Source of the DNA: Nilaparvata lugens
Taxonomy: Eukaryota; Arthropoda; Insecta; Hemiptera; Delphacidae
Direction: 5' to 3'
NCBI RefSeq assembly: GCF_014356525.2
Contig: NC_052511.1
Location: 16,105,942-16,169,941 of the forward strand
DNA: 64,000 bases
The notes below the pieces were generated by a model that ran no database searches, was not told where the DNA came from, and saw nothing but the letters and a program-made list of their open reading frames with translations. Made by a program: the position numbers and the translations under genes. Positions 12,306 to 24,261 of the stretch are shown here, in pieces (the first letter of the stretch is position 1; every line of letters begins with the position of its first letter).

Positions 12306-12602
12306 AAATATGAACTGAACTTTTTATGTTTTATTGGATAAGCTCATTGTCTTCTTTATTGGTAAGGGAGGAAACTATTCTATATTATTAAATTTAATTA
12401 TTCATTATCATGTCTAACATTATCATTCTCCTCCAATCAATGCCCAATGTTATCCCTAGTGATTTTATGAGTGATCGATTTTGATATTTTTCAATCCGGA
12501 TGAAATATAATTTCATATTTATCAGTATTAATTGTTGTTTTTACTATGTGTCTGTTTGGAAATTCCTGTGATAATCTTGAAAACTCACTCTCAACTTTAA
12601 TA

Positions 12603-12803
12603 CTGTTGCACAAAAGCCTGTTAAGTTTCAATCATGATTAGGCCTACATTCCATGAGAACCGATCAGAGATGATTCTTCTGAGAAGTTGAGTGTGAATAA
12701 ATTTGAATTTTTTTGAAATTTGAAATTTTGAAGAAGGCTTCTCTGATTGGTTTACGTGGCATTCAATCGGGACTAAAAGATAACAGACTTTTGTGCAACC
12801 GGG
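12603..12803. mobile_element. Palindromic MITE, TGTTGCACAAAAGCC family
   Basis: Ends are inverted: TGTTGCACAAAAGCCTG on the left, and CTTTTGTGCAACCGG closing the right. Inner arms hold the ATCAGAGA / TCTCTGATTGG inversion shared with 37974, 49452, 49739 and 55363. No ORF. This copy was duplicated along with its host unit. Confidence 0.8.
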
Positions 12804-13509
12804 TGTTGTTTAGCGTAAAGTGATACATCAATAACTCATCATAAATATATTCTACATGAAAAGTACCCTTTTTAAAATTTACTTATTTTTCTTATAAAAA
12901 ATAGTACTGTACTTGTAACTGATATTTTATTTTTCATGTAAATACAGGTAGCCCTAAACTATAAAATGGTCATCATATTCTAATATGGTACTTTATAAAG
13001 ATAATTGACCCCAAGCTTACAATATGTGTAACAAAAAACAATTTTGCTTTTCTAATTTGAGATTTGTCCCCATACTCTGTAAAGTGGTCCATCAAATGGT
13101 GATTACAATCGAATCATATTGAAATAGTTTGGTTCTTATACAGATAATAGTTATTAAGTTCACAGTCGTTGCAATAGAGACAGTGTTTCTCTTATAATTT
13201 TTGAGAATTTTACTATAAATCAGGAAGTTTATAATTATTTAGTTGATTATTATGAGGTAGATAGGAAAGAAATTGATTCCTGACTATGTGACTATCAATA
13301 TTATGAGGTAGTTAGATATTCTTCCAGTTTAAGGACCATCTGAACACCAGACATCTTTATACATAGTGATTTTATGAGTGATCGATTTTGATATTTTTCA
13401 ATCCGGATGAAATATAATTTCATATTTATCAGTATTAATTGTTGTTTTTACTATGTGTCTGTTTGGAAATTCCTGTGATAATCTTGAAAACTCACTCTCA
13501 ACTTTAATA

Positions 13510-13710
13510 CTGTTGCACAAAAGCCTGTTAAGTTTCAATCATGATTAGGCCTACATTCCATGAGAACCGATCAGAGATGATTCTTCTGAGAAGTTGAGTG
13601 TGAATAAATTTGAATTTTTTTGAAATTTGAAATTTTGAAGAAGGCTTCTCTGATTGGTTTACGTGGCATTCAATCGGGACTAAAAGATAACAGACTTTTG
13701 TGCAACCGGG
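13510..13710. mobile_element. Palindromic MITE, second copy made by tandem duplication
   Basis: Same sequence as 12603-12803, displaced by 907 bp. It is part of the larger duplicated unit and not a separate insertion. Confidence 0.8.
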
Positions 13711-14357
13711 TGTTGTTTAGCGTAAAGTGATACATCAATAACTCATCATAAATATATTCTACATGAAAAATTAAAAATCAAAGTACCCTTTTTAAAATTT
13801 ACTTATTTTTCTTATAAAAAATAGTACTGTACTTGTAACTGATATTTTATTTTTCATGTAAATACAGGTAGCCCTAAACTATAAAATGGTCATCATATTC
13901 TAATATGGTACTTTATAAAGATAATTGACCCCAAGCTTACAATATGTGTAACAAAAAACAATTTTGCTTTTCTAATTTGAGATTTGTCCCCATACTCTGT
14001 AAAGTGGTCCATCAAATGGTGATTACAATCGAATCATATTGAAATAGTTTGGTTCTTATACAGATAATAGTTATTAAGTTCACAGTCGTTGCAATAGAGA
14101 CAGTGTTTCTCTTATAATTTTTGAGAATTTTACTATAAATCAGGAAGTTTATAATTATTTAGTTGATTATTATGAGGTAGATAGGAAAGAAATTGATTCC
14201 TGACTATGTGACTATCAATATTATGAGGTAGTTAGATATTCTTCCAGTTTAAGGACCATCTGAACACCAGACATCTTTATACATAGTAGATTATTATTGT
14301 AAGGAAGTTGGATAGGATTTCAGTATTTTCAAATGGTAGTTATGGTAGTAAATATAT

Positions 14358-14363
14358 TTTATT
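14358..14363 (-). terminator. Poly(A) signal AATAAA for the coiled-coil gene
   Basis: TTTATT on the plus strand gives AATAAA on the minus strand, about 54 bp past the stop codon of the coiled-coil gene. Position and orientation fit its 3' end. The motif is common in AT-rich DNA, so it is only suggestive. Confidence 0.5.
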
Positions 14364-14416
14364 CACATTGAAAAGTACATTTTTGTTCCATAAAATACAG
14401 ATTTTGTTGGTCATAT

Positions 14417-17400
14417 TTATGCCTCTTTGTGCAATGCCATGAGTCGCTCATTCTCAGCTAGTACAATGGCCACTTTCTCCTCATACATATCACGAACTTC
14501 CTGGAACTTTGCATATTGTTTTTGATATTCTTCCTTCAAACTCGCGTTCAACCTGTGGATCCGTCAATAATATTGTATCAATTACACAATATTTCAAAAC
14601 ATCTTCATATTATCTCGTTATTGGCCCAGCCATTACTCGCACTGATGCGCAATGCTTACGTAAATAAATAAATAGAATCTTTTCGTCATCAATTTCATTG
14701 AACAAAGAAAACGTCAAATTTTATGACATCATTCTCAGCGAAAATTAATTAATCAAAATTCATCAAGTTTGATAATAAGTCTATTTCTGGATTTTTTGTA
14801 AGGATTTTCCGCTGTTGTTAGTGAATAATTCAACTAGTAATGGAATAATAAATTACTGGATTATTTTCTTAATATATCAGGAATTTATTAAATCGTTACA
14901 AACATGTTTCAACACAGTGTGAAGATGATACCGTAGGTATTGAAACATTGTATATTTTTTCTTTGACTATATAATGGCATTATATAGTAGAAACATGTCG
15001 TGACTGAATAATTTAAAAAAAAGGGTATTCAGATTTATATTTTTATTTGTGTTGAAACATGTTTGTAACGTTTTAAAAAATTCGTGATATAATATTTAGG
15101 CAGTATTCCAGTGTTTTATTATGGACTAGCAACTATACCTTTCTCCGCAAGTGTCTAATTAAGTACCTTGACAAACTGAAAACTTGACCTACTGAAATAT
15201 TGAAGAATTTAAAATAGGCCTGTAATAACCATCCTCGATAAATCTCTATACAAAATTGCAAGTTCAGTAGTTCAGGCGTGATAATGCGTCATTCGTGAAT
15301 TTCCTATCCTGTACGTGTATAAGAAGATTATTTTCTTTATTATATTATAGATAAATATCACTATATCTCACCAAAAACAATATTTGAAGGAATTGAATAA
15401 TTTATTCTAGTAGGCTATTAATGTTCATAAACCATTGTCCAAGAACTCATGCTTTCTATGTTATCAAAGCCAAAATACATGTATACGTATGTTATCATAC
15501 CCGTTTGTAACTTTGAGTTCTTCGTCTATCATCGATGCATAAAAAGTAAATAAGTAATAGCCTACTTGTTGAAAATATGTTGAATTTTTACCTTGTGACG
15601 TGTTCCATTTTCTCGATTATTGTATTTTGACGCACTCGTTCGGTGTTGATTTTCTCCTGCATTGACGAAATGTCTTCTTGGAGGTGGGTGACTTCCATGT
15701 TGCGAATATTCAGCAAATCCTTCACTATTCCAACCACTTCTTTCAGGGATTTCGACTAGAAGTAGGAAAAATTATTATGAGTATTACTCTCTCAATTATG
15801 ATATTTTCTAGAAGTACTTCCAGATACAATTCTTTTCTGTAGGTCTTATAGGTTTCGTTTCTTACAGATGTTCTCCTATTACAACGAATAAATCTAGCTT
15901 ATAACCGGCCGAGAGAATATTAAAAATTCTCTGATCAAAATAGTAAAGTTTTAGTAAACACACGACTTTTTATGTTTCATAGATGACTCACACTTTCAGA
16001 CCACTTCACATCAATGACAATAACAATACGGTACCATTTTGGTAATTACAAACCAACTGTCATAAAACAGAGTCCGGCATAAAAACCTGACGGTTTTCAA
16101 GGGATAATAACTAAAGTGCCTTTCGTACAATTAAAACATGTAATATATTAAATTAAGTTTTTTTATTTGAAGATTATGTCATCCAAATGATTTCCGTTAT
16201 TTTTCACTCACTCACTTACACTAATTCTAAAATCTGCCATTGTTCGCTCAATCATCACTTGTGGAATTGCTTCAATTTCTAGTTGAATGACTTCCTTTAT
16301 TTCTGTGGATTATTGGTTGCCCAATAGCTGTAATTTTGTTTATTCACAAATCCCGAAAAATGAAAAGTGACGAGCCACTCACTTGAAAGAAAAACGGCAT
16401 CCTGGTGGACATTTTCGAAAATGATCTCGCAAGCGGCTTTGCAATGTGCCCATTCATTTGCATTAAGTTGTTGCACTAACATTATCTTATACGGATGGAA
16501 TTTCAGGTCGGAATGAAGAATTCGTCGTACACTTCGATCAGAAATGGCTAGTGCAACAACATGTTTCACTGCTGAACGTCGTGGAGACCGTATAACAGCT
16601 ACTCTTACCGCGTTAATGTTTTGAGGCGTTCTCACAGTCCGTTTTCGTCCTGTTGGTTTCGTTTCTAAAGCAGACGAAGTGTTCCTAAAATTCTTTACCC
16701 ACAATAAGACTGGGAACAGGCGCGTGTCGATTTAAATTATTGAAATGTCTGCGAAATAAACGCTGTGTTAAAATAATTTAAATCATTATTTAAGCTTCAA
16801 TCACAATCGCTCGATGTTCACTTGACCACAACATACTAAAATGACACGACTAAATCGATGTAAAACGTTCCCGCCTTTTCAATGACAGTGGTGCCAACTA
16901 ACAATTACTACAAAATCGTCAGATTAATTATGCCGGTTCCTGTAGAGTTATTATTGCGTCACGATCAACTTATAAATCGATGCTTTTGAGTCAAACTCTC
17001 AATAATGAATCGACCTAGTTTTAAGATCAGTATTTCTTAGTGACCCAAACTCAAAATTGGAATTTCAAACAGAGAATTTTTTTCACAATTTTTAGTTATT
17101 CAAATAATTCTTCTAAAGGTCCCATTACATACGTGATTACTTTATTAACTGCTGAGTGAGAGTCATGTTCTGTTTTTCCAAAGTAATGCCGGTTTCGGTT
17201 CTTACACCATTATCTCAATCTGTGGTTCTCAATCTGGTTCTTACACCATTATCTCAAACGCTGCTACTAAAGACACATAACTAGTATTTTTATTTAGTAC
17301 AGATAACTACCAAAATATCACCTTCATAATTACTCAGAAAGATTAAATTATTATAATTATCAATTCATTGAATGAATTAATACATTGATACGTATCAATA

Positions 17401-18635
17401 AATCACCTGCTGAGTGAGAGCCGTGTTCTGTTTCTCCAAAGTGATGCATTCGCTTGTCTTCTCCTTGAGTAGGTCGATCAACTTGGCCAGGTAGCCGAGC
17501 AGCTCGGTGTTCTTCGACCTGAGGTCGGCTTCGTTGGCTGTGTCCACTTGGGTCAGCAAATTCAGCACATTCTCCTCGATCAACGCGGACAGCGTTGCAT
17601 TGGCAGTGCGCTGTGTTTCCTTCCATAAGAAATATACAATGTAAATAATTGTAATCCACCCCGATGGAAAGCTTATTAAACATAAGAAGAGTTTTATAGA
17701 AATAAGGAATTCATTTTTTTTTACATATCATAATACACATATCATTTAAATTCAAAAATTTATAGTTTTCATGTTTATTTTGGACTGAAATTGCATAGAA
17801 ATTGTAGGCGTGGAAGACTTACCTCATCTTAGACTATGTCATCACCTAAATTTGGAAGAAAAATAGCACAAGGACTACCTACCTTATTATTTTATCTATC
17901 AATGTTATTACATCAGTGTCATATTTGTATGATAAATAAATGAATGAACTTATAAATTTATAACGGAAATGAAACGAAATTGGAAGACCTAGATGAAAAA
18001 TGGAAACATTGCAATGATGCAAAGATATTTATAAGATCTTGATTTCTTATATATCTTATTAAACCAAGCCCTGATGAAGATATAAATAATGTAATATTCC
18101 AGCGGAAAAATCGAATATGAAGAAGATGGATTTATGAACTGTGGAATTCGAATTTATATTATGATAAATTCTTAATAAAACTAAATCACATTTGAAATGA
18201 AATTGCATATTATTACTGTAATGAGGCAAGGGTACAGTATTATTCTGATGTATTCCTATCATTATTCATAAAGGTGGCGCAGTACCATATTTTTAGAGAA
18301 TCAACTAAAAAATATTGCATTTCCTACAGAATATATTCTTGAATGTCATGTTTTCGCAGAATAAACTATGTTAGTTTTGCCCAAGTAATTCACACATGGA
18401 CTTACATATCCTACACCAAATATTTATCAACGTTTTTTCTTTATGTTCACTAATTTTATTTAAAAAACTAATTATTTTTAAAACAATTACTGATATATTT
18501 GCAACTTACCTGATTTGGTGGTTGAGCGTTATTGTTTGGAGCTGTGTTGTTATTAGCCTGCTGTTGTTGGCCCTCTATGTTTACCTCCACTACCTGCTTC
18601 TGCTCTGAATCTTTGGACACTGGTGGGTCAGTCAT
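14417..18635 (-). CDS. Coiled-coil protein of unknown function, complete, four coding exons
   Basis: Minus-strand coding exons are 18635-18510, 17619-17407, 15755-15592 and 14552-14417. They join with consistent phases (0, 0, 2) into 639 nt, 212 aa. Residues 1-42 (MTDPPVSKDSEQKQVVEV, then a Gln/Asn-rich run ending PPNQ) look disordered. From about residue 43 to the end the sequence is almost all amphipathic helix with heptads of Leu, Ile and Val, for example ENVLNLLTQVD, NTELLGYLAKLIDLLKEK, SLKEVVGIVKDLLNI and EKVAIVLAENERLMALHKEA. There is no transmembrane segment or enzyme motif. It could be a subunit of a cytoskeletal, kinetochore or trafficking complex, but I do not recognise the family. 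An acceptor just before the start (about 18654) implies an upstream non-coding exon. Introns carry a mariner relic and a hairpin. Confidence 0.85.
14868..15100. mobile_element. Inverted-repeat element in the coiled-coil gene, last intron
   Basis: CGTTACAAACATGTTTCAACACA on the left (about 14894-14916) is mirrored by TGTGTTGAAACATGTTTGTAACG on the right (about 15048-15070). The arms extend outward through AATTTATTAAA / TTTTAAAAAATT and a TATATCA-type pair. The spacer is about 130 bp. The right part includes AGGGTATTC, which recalls the AGGGTACT word in the hairpins at 26341 and 26758. Likely a MITE. Confidence 0.7.
16068..16942 (-). mobile_element. Mariner/Tc1-superfamily element, internally deleted, dead transposase
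   Basis: The ends share CAGnnnCCGGCATAA (left 16068-16082, right inverted to 16942), with a further TCTGACGATTTT-like inner match. Inside, a minus-strand frame (16297-16704, 135 codons, extending a little upstream) shows the paired helix-turn-helix region of a mariner-like transposase: LWVKNFRNT, GRKRTVRTPQNI, RVAVIRSPRRSA, ISDRSVRRILHSDLKFHPYK, then VFLSSEW and FHFSGFVNKQN. The expected first catalytic Asp (SDE in relatives) is not preserved, and the ORF stops soon after, so the rest of the DDE domain is missing. It lies in an intron of the coiled-coil gene, in the same orientation. Confidence 0.75.
17146..17186 (-). pseudogene. Decayed partial copy of the coiled-coil gene's second coding exon end
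   Basis: The plus-strand stretch TGCTGAGTGAGAGTCATGTT and the 20 or so bases after it match the last 40 bp of the real exon (17407-17446) with about six differences. In the minus reading it still encodes ITLEKQN.TLTQQ, but the GT donor after the final CAG is replaced by TT. So it is a non-spliceable fragment, about 260 bp inside the following intron. Confidence 0.75.
17733..17945. repeat. Dispersed repeat, inverted partner of 47765-47955
   Basis: Blocks such as GTTTATTTTGGACTGAAATT, ATGTCATCACCTAAATTTGG and AAATAGCACAAGGACTACCT recur as reverse complements at 47765-47955 in the same relative order. There is no ORF. Probably a small non-autonomous transposon or SINE-like unit. It lies about 110 bp upstream of coding exon 2 of the coiled-coil gene, in its first coding intron. 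Confidence 0.75.
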
Positions 18636-20019
18636 TTTTCAATAATTCCTGAAACATTTGTAAGATTACAATATTATCCAAGGAGAAAATACAACATAAT
18701 ATTGTGATTTATTTATTTTATTATGCTACAAAATCTTTGATACAGTAACAATGGTTATTTTAATAACACTTATATGCGTCTCCACACACTAGTTTGCTGT
18801 CATACGGTAATCGTTCACTCTATTCGATATAAACACTATCAAAGTAATGAACTATTCAAAGTGTTATTAATAATAGAGAATGATGTATATATTATACCCA
18901 ATAATGTTTCATGGAGAAAGCTTAGATCAAAATAGAGCCATGCATTTACGAAATTCTCGATAGTAATCTTGAGAAAACCTTAGAATTTGTGTATTTGGAT
19001 TTTAAAAATAAGCCTCCAAATAGCAATATCTGGTTCCTATATTAATAGATCATCTCCTATTAAGTTCAAGCTATTGAAGTGTCTAAGGAGCAAACTAGAC
19101 TAAGTTTTAATGTAGGACGCAAATGCATTAAATATTTATTCATTCATTTAAAACGGATGAATATATTTTCCTATACAAATAATATATGTAGCCTACCTGC
19201 AACATAATAAACATGGGTACTGTACAAAAATTCTTATTCTTATTGTAAAAACATTTAAGATAGGTATTCAATATGTTAATATGATAGACATCCTTCAAAT
19301 CGAATATTTTGTAGCATATAACAATACTGGGAATTATTTTTGTCAACCCCATGCCCCTATATTGTAGTAATAATTCGTCTGGTTTTTTGACTTGCGCAGG
19401 ATATTTTCACAAAAAACGTTCCACTCGTCAGAGTTGAAGATTGAAAATTTGTACAACATCAGTAACAAACGACACAGAATATTCAACATTATACATGTAT
19501 TTATCATAGTATATTCATATGTGCTAATAGTAATGAACATTTGATCAGTAAGATTATCGTATTGTTTTCATGTATGATAATCGTTTAATAAATATAAATA
19601 ATATTCACGTGTTTTGAAGAGCAGTACCGTAGGAGATAGATATTGTTGACGCACTGAGAAGCAGGACGGGATTTTGGCAGAATGCCCCAATTCTGCTCTC
19701 GAAATAGATTGCGGTTATTACTTGGGAGCTCATCTCGAGAGGGAAGTAACTGCTTCTTCAGATGCGCTCAAAACTTTAATGTAGTTCTTACTATAATCAA
19801 CTGTAAACAAGTGATAATTTATCATGCATAGAATCAGGCCTATACAATTAATTGACAAAAAGTTTTGAAATATTTTTTGATTTTCAGTTGTTTGGAATCT
19901 ACATGACCAGTTCCATTAGGAGTTTTTTGCTTTACTGGACACTATATAAAATATTCCCAATTATTTTTTGGAATCCTCAACTGTAGTGAGCCATAGATAG
20001 TCCAGGCTATGAATGCTCA
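18636..20019. other. 5' side of the coiled-coil gene; no further gene recognised
   Basis: This contains the inferred splice acceptor (TTTCAG on the minus strand, near 18654) and should hold a non-coding first exon and promoter of the coiled-coil gene. A somewhat less AT-rich patch at about 19620-19770 is the best place for a transcription start, but I cannot fix it. The two small frames at 19140-19540 have no recognisable similarity. Confidence 0.4.
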
Positions 20020-21290
20020 AAAAGAAGTATAGAATGAAAAGTTTGGAAGACAATTTTTTCCCTGCAGTTCTGTTTAGGATAGTAAGGAGGTGAAACTATT
20101 TAAAGTCCCCACCTATACCCCCTGCCTCTACCCCTTTGTGCGAAGGGAGTGGAGTGGTTCAAAGGTACCATTTTTTGGTTTCTCGCATATAACTTGAAAA
20201 CTATCCTATCCCATGGACATGACTGATCTATACAAAAATGAAGCTTATATTATTTCCTAAAATATTCATCTCACAACGTTTCCTATACTGTATCTTCTAT
20301 AGTTTTCGAGATATCCGCTCTTGAAGGTGTGATATTTTTGAAAAAAAACTCGTTTGTCTCAAATTTTCTGCTTTTTCAAAATAACTTGCTCTTCTAACTT
20401 TTTAAAAATCAATGGAAAAAATCCAGGCTAATTATGAGCTCATAGAGCATGGAATTCTCTTCAATTTGATCTATGATTTCACACTTTTACACATTTCTCT
20501 AAGTCTGTTGCAGCAGCTACTGTAGATGTAGTATTGAGTGTGAAATCTCCAGTTTTGCAAGAATAGACCAATCGACAAAGAAATTTCAAGGGAATGTTTT
20601 GAACACAATTTTTGACTCTGCGGTTTTGTTGGGACTATTTAGGTGAGGTACATATCAAAAGTCACCATCCCTACTCTGTGTGCTGAAGGGATGAGGTTGC
20701 TTTAAAAGTTGCATTTTCTTAGCTTTTTGTTTATAGCCTCATGTCTTGGAATAATATGTGCTCAACCAACATGACTAACAGAAATGAAACATGATACATT
20801 TTCTACAGTTTTTGTTAAGCGGAGTTTTGTAATATTTCCCACAGTTTTCGAGATATTCGCTTTTGAAGGTGTAAAATTGTTGAAAACAGATTCTTATCCA
20901 ATTTTTTGCTCTTTCAGGACTTATAACTCTCCAACAGTTCGTCGTAAAAATTAATGCTCATCATAGGCTAGTAGAGCATCAAATTATCTTTAATTTGATG
21001 TATTATTCCACTCAAGTTTCCTTCCATTATTGTAGCAGCTTCTATGTGACGTAGAAATTTTAAATGTTGCAACAAGTTCAATCATTTGACAATGAAATTT
21101 AAAAGTGGTATCTGGAACACAATTTTTGGCAATCCAACTCAGTTGAACCTATTAAGGAGGTAGACATAGCAGAAGTGCACACCTTCATTATTATTATTTT
21201 GTCATATGAAACTGTATAATTTGAGCATAGCTTCAAAAGTGTATGACACGTCATATTGTATTCTAACCCCGTTCACAAATATTGTAAATA
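20020..21290. repeat. Diverged tandem repeat, unit about 550-600 bp
   Basis: Two long diverged units start near 20030 and 20600, and a third partial one near 21110. Shared landmarks in order are TTAGG-AGGTG, a CCCC-rich patch ending GAAGGGA, CATGACT, a TTTTCGAGATAT word, GCTTTTGAAGGTGT, and ATCAATTTGAC-like sequence near the unit end. They lie directly before the LINE relic at 21310 and might be its 5' monomers, or a separate satellite. No ORF. Confidence 0.65.
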
Positions 21291-21309
21291 AATCATTGCT
21301 GAAGTGAAA

Positions 21310-22810
21310 TTCCCCACTGCTCTCAAAATCACTAAAGTTATACGGTTTTCAAGAAGGGCAAACATGAGGAGATTACAAACTTTAGGCTCATTGCTTTAGT
21401 CCCTATTTTTTCAAAAATAATTGAGATTCCATTTGGAAAGCAATTTTATAAATTTTTGAAGGAAAATTACTTGCTTTGTGATAGCAGTTTGGTTTCCACA
21501 AAAGGCCTCTCAACCAACCATGCGCTGATTAAATTGGTAGAGGAAATTCTGGACTGTTTTGAGGAGAAATGTTCTGCTGCTGTATCATTTCGCGACCTCA
21601 GTAGAGCTATTGAATGTGTATCATATGCAATCCTGCTAGCAAAGTTGAAGCACTTGAAGGCTTAAGGATTAGCCCTGGAGTTATTCTCCAGCTATTTGCA
21701 GGGCAGATCTCATTATGTATGTGTGGATAGTAAAAGCTCGGGTTCTTTGACTGTTAGGTGTAGAGTACCTCAGGGCTCAGTCCTATAGCCCCTAGGTCCA
21801 TTGCTATTTTGTATTATGATTGATGGTTTGAGCATCAATGTCTCTTCAAAAATAATCCTATATATGCAGATGACACCACAGTTCTCAATAGGAATTCAGA
21901 TGACACTCAGGCTGTGGCACTAACTGAGTCTAATTTGAAGGTAGTTCAAATTTGGTTGAATACTAATGAGCTTCTCAATGCAGATAGAACAACTACTTTC
22001 ACCTTTGGGCTTAAAATAGATCTGTATTCAATAGTACAATAAATAATCAATTTCCGAAATTTTTGGGAATCATTGTAGACTCTACTCTAAGTTGAGTATA
22101 GCAGTGTATTTGCCCAAACGTCTTTGTGTTGAACTGGACCAGGATGACATTCATTAGGCTTATTTTGGAATTTTTCATTCTCGTATTCAATATGGCCTAA
22201 TAGAGTGCAGCAGAAGCGCAAGATTTATTTTTAATGCAGGAAAAGGCTGTCAGAGTCATTGCCAGATCTCCATTTCGTGAGCATTGTAGAAAAATTTTCA
22301 AGAGTTTGCATATATTAACACTCTTTTCATTATACATATATTATTACAATGCTTACTGTTCTTGAAAACTAATCCCTAATGGAGTTGAGAAGTTCTACAC
22401 ACACACATAATACATGATCAAGTCAATCTTTGAATGTAGCAAGAAGCAAACTCTACAAGACCGATCAAAGCCTATTACTAAGCCCCACTATTGCTGCAAT
22501 CAGACTTATGAATAGGCTTCCCATTTAAATAAGGCAGCTTAATTACAGAAGGTTAAGAAATGTATTAGAAATATTCCTTAATAATACCTTCTACTCTGTT
22601 GAAGAATTTATGGAAAAAAGTTTTATTCAAGGATTTTGAAATAAATGAATAATAAGGTATCTTAGCATATGAATAAGGTTTACTGTGGCTGTTTATTGTT
22701 GTGTTGTATAAACCCTGTTTTTATCGTGTTGTTTTGACTTGCCTATTTGTCAAATTGTGATATTCTATTGAGGCTAATAAAGATATTCTATTATATTCTA
22801 TTCTATTTAT
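21310..22810 (+). mobile_element. Degenerate jockey-like LINE with RT remnants
   Basis: Plus-strand fragments in shifting frames give RT landmarks in order: IPFGKQFYKFLKENYLL; GLSTNHALIKLVEEI; SFRDLSRAIECV (in place of a DLSKAFD core); CRVPQGSVL (RVPQGS motif) then GPLLF; and the start of the catalytic motif, MQMT near 21870 in a shifted frame. Several stops and frameshifts break it. It ends in a (TATTC)n-like tail at about 22770-22805. Non-functional. Confidence 0.75.
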
Positions 22811-24261
22811 GGGCGCCTCTGATAACGGTGTGGATCCACTGAGTTGACATTAAAATGCTGCTATAATAATGGAAGGAAAACTTGAAAAAATTGGAGTAGG
22901 TAATACATTTAAACTAATGAGAATCTGCCATTTTTGTGTATGGTAATAATATTTATTTCGTACGTATTATGTATTAAAGTGCACTTAACGATAGGTTTTC
23001 TATTTATCCACCGAATATTTAACTTATGATACATGAGTTTTCTGTCTAATGTGAATGTCTGGATTTGGCGGAAAACTGGAATTAGCTGGAAACTGAAGCG
23101 GAAATAAGAGATTTTTGGGCCAATCTTTAGCCAGCACAAGGTAATTTTGCATGAAATATTTGTTTTAGATTTTTCTTATGTACCCAGACAATATAAAATA
23201 CTCTATATATTATAGAAAAATTAGAACTCTAATATAAATTGCAAGCTCACTCTCTATTTCATGTCTATATTGACTGGACTACAGGTAGGACGATAGTTTT
23301 CCAGTCAAAAATCACAAGTTCTATAAAAACCTTATAGACCTTAGACCTCTAAACCTTATTTATAGACCTTGACAAATGAAAAGGTCTTTAGAACTTGACA
23401 AATCATAACGAAATAGGCTACAGCCACAGAATAGAGATATAATTATACTGTGATACAGCGCTGTGGGTGAGCATTTTGTGCGGCTACTATCCCCTTCATG
23501 GCCGAACTTCAATGTGACAGATGTGTCTTTGTAGTCACGTACTCTCACTCACTCTGTGGTCTGTCTTTCTGTTTTCGTGCTTTCTGCTCGGCACATGTTG
23601 ACAAAATTTTCGCATAATTTGAGTTGAGATTGCAGTGTTTAAATTTATTATTTGTGAATAAAAATCATGTAAGTATACATACTCAAATATACTGTCTATT
23701 ATTCAACGTCTAGATTGTATAAAAGTAATAAGATAGTTCCTAATTTTAATTTTGTATTGATGCTTGTCAAAAGTTTCGTCATCCACTGAAATTTTTGTCT
23801 AGTCCAACTTTTATTTCATTTTATCTCTTTTTAGAAAGTTTAATTGCCATCAAATAATCATTTAAAGTTATGTGGAACTTTATGTCTAAGCTAAAACTAA
23901 TTATCTGTCAAATATTAAAGGTTAGTTTTTCATAGGTTATTTTCAATGTCGAAAAGAAAGTTGTTATCATTACAGTTGCTGATGAAATATTTCAATTTGC
24001 CAATTTTGTTTTAGACTATTTTCTTAATTTTTTAATGTTCAATACTTAGTTACCACTTACCAGGCTCTGGTTAGATGTCTTTGACATCGGCATTCAAGTT
24101 GTAAGCTTGGTTACATAAACACTTTTCAGAATCAGATTTAAACAACTTTGTAGTATTATACCTTAGTCTAATGAATGATTGTATTAGTAGAGATTTTTTT
24201 ATTCAATCAACTATATTTTATTTTTCCAGACTAAAGTTATTAAACTACACAAGAAATAACA
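22811..24261. other. Upstream region of TIM17 with a probable 5' UTR exon
   Basis: A GTAAGT donor at 23669 follows a likely non-coding first exon (somewhere within about 23550-23668). The matching acceptor TTTTTCCAG ends near 24229, 33 bp before the TIM17 start codon. A somewhat GC-richer patch at 23440-23600 may be the promoter. Nothing else is recognised in 22811-23430. Confidence 0.45.

Larger units (their letters stand above)
12457..14286. repeat. Recent tandem duplication, units of 907 and 920 bp
   Basis: Unit 1 (12457-13363) and unit 2 (13364-14286) are virtually identical by eye. The one difference I found is a 13-bp insertion in unit 2 near 13768-13780 (AATTAAAAATCAA). The block sits just downstream of the WDR61 stop and just downstream of the coiled-coil gene on the other strand. 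Each unit carries one copy of the palindromic MITE. It could be a real young duplication or an assembly artefact from two haplotypes. Confidence 0.92.
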
